64,000 nt of DNA from Synechococcus sp. CBW1108. Its GTDB lineage: Bacteria > Cyanobacteriota > Cyanobacteriia > PCC-6307 > Cyanobiaceae. The notes below the pieces were generated by a model. That model had not been told where the DNA came from. It saw only the letters and a list, made by a program, of their open reading frames with translations, and did no database searches. The stretch spans positions 248,001 to 312,000 of the forward strand of contig NZ_CP060395.1 in assembly GCF_015840335.1 (NCBI RefSeq). Reading direction: 5' to 3'. Made by a program: the position numbers and the translations under genes. Below, piece after piece: positions 63,905 through 64,000 of this stretch. Each line of letters opens with the position of its first letter. Within the stretch, counting starts at the first letter, position 1.

Positions 63905-64000
63905 TCAGGGACGAGCTGGTGGCTGGGGCCAGAGGGCCTGAATCAGGCGAATCAGAGCCAACACCACCAAAGCGACCGCCGCCGCCGCCGCAAGTACCAG
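63905..64000 (-). CDS. Membrane protein, C-terminal end cut by window edge
   Basis: An open frame enters from the right edge and ends with TGA at 63905: LVLAAAAAVALVVLALIRLIQA then LWPQPPARP. It is a hydrophobic transmembrane helix with a short Pro-rich tail. Nothing more can be said from 31 residues. Confidence 0.5.
   Translation of the reverse strand: MVLAAAAAVALVVLALIRLIQALWPQPPARP

Overview
The window is a GC-rich, densely coded cyanobacterial chromosome segment. The markers are NdhD, cytochrome c6, CP12, a cyAbrB regulator, Ycf51, the menaquinone/phylloquinone genes menB and menD, glgA/glgB and several families largely confined to cyanobacteria (DUF760, DUF2605, DUF4336, DOMON-like). 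GC content, gene size and neighbourhood fit a picocyanobacterium of the Cyanobium/Synechococcus group. That placement is inferred from gene content, not from a search. I recognise no tRNA, rRNA or CRISPR array.

Layout. 0-5.4 kb: glgA (cut by the left edge), an L,D-transpeptidase, menB-menD, and divergent lepB. 5.4-10.8 kb: DUF760, DUF4336 and an MntC-MntA-MntB manganese transporter behind a DUF697 membrane protein. 10.9-24.2 kb: mostly rightward housekeeping genes (CDF transporter, trpS, thrS-glk, thrB, ndhD, M3 peptidase, small-molecule kinase, DOMON-like), with TM2/DUF2605 on the minus strand. 24.2-31.0 kb: leftward folB, proA, a ROK kinase and a very large TamB-like protein, chained by 4-base overlaps or short gaps. 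31.1-43 kb: rightward ycf51, DUF4332, a CocE/NonD hydrolase, glgB, hemE, an epimerase, petJ and clpB. 43-47.7 kb: small genes, HIT, YjbQ, a DCC-family protein and a cryptochrome/photolyase.

47.7-51.9 kb is an accessory, decaying region. It holds a tyrosine integrase broken by a 19-bp tandem duplication, a truncated sigma-factor remnant fused in frame to the integrase tail, a DUF3368 (PIN) toxin with an unusual Phd-like/UPF0175 antitoxin, and a decayed family-2 glycosyltransferase. An IS1595-family element interrupts the glycosyltransferase; its inverted repeats and 8-bp target duplication can be read to the base.

52-64 kb returns to core and small genes: DUF1499, GH57, cyAbrB, an aldose epimerase-like protein, a LuxR regulator with a degenerate receiver, a short CP12-like protein, NUDIX, SDR, malic enzyme, TerB-like, PPK2 and a DUF723-like protein with a 12-bp repeat tract.

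Taken together, many genes concern storage and central carbon/energy metabolism: glgA and glgB build glycogen, glucokinase and the ROK kinase phosphorylate sugars, GH57 and the mutarotase-like protein handle glucans or hexose phosphates, malic enzyme supplies pyruvate, PPK2 handles polyphosphate, and CP12-like, NdhD and cytochrome c6 belong to photosynthetic carbon and electron flow.
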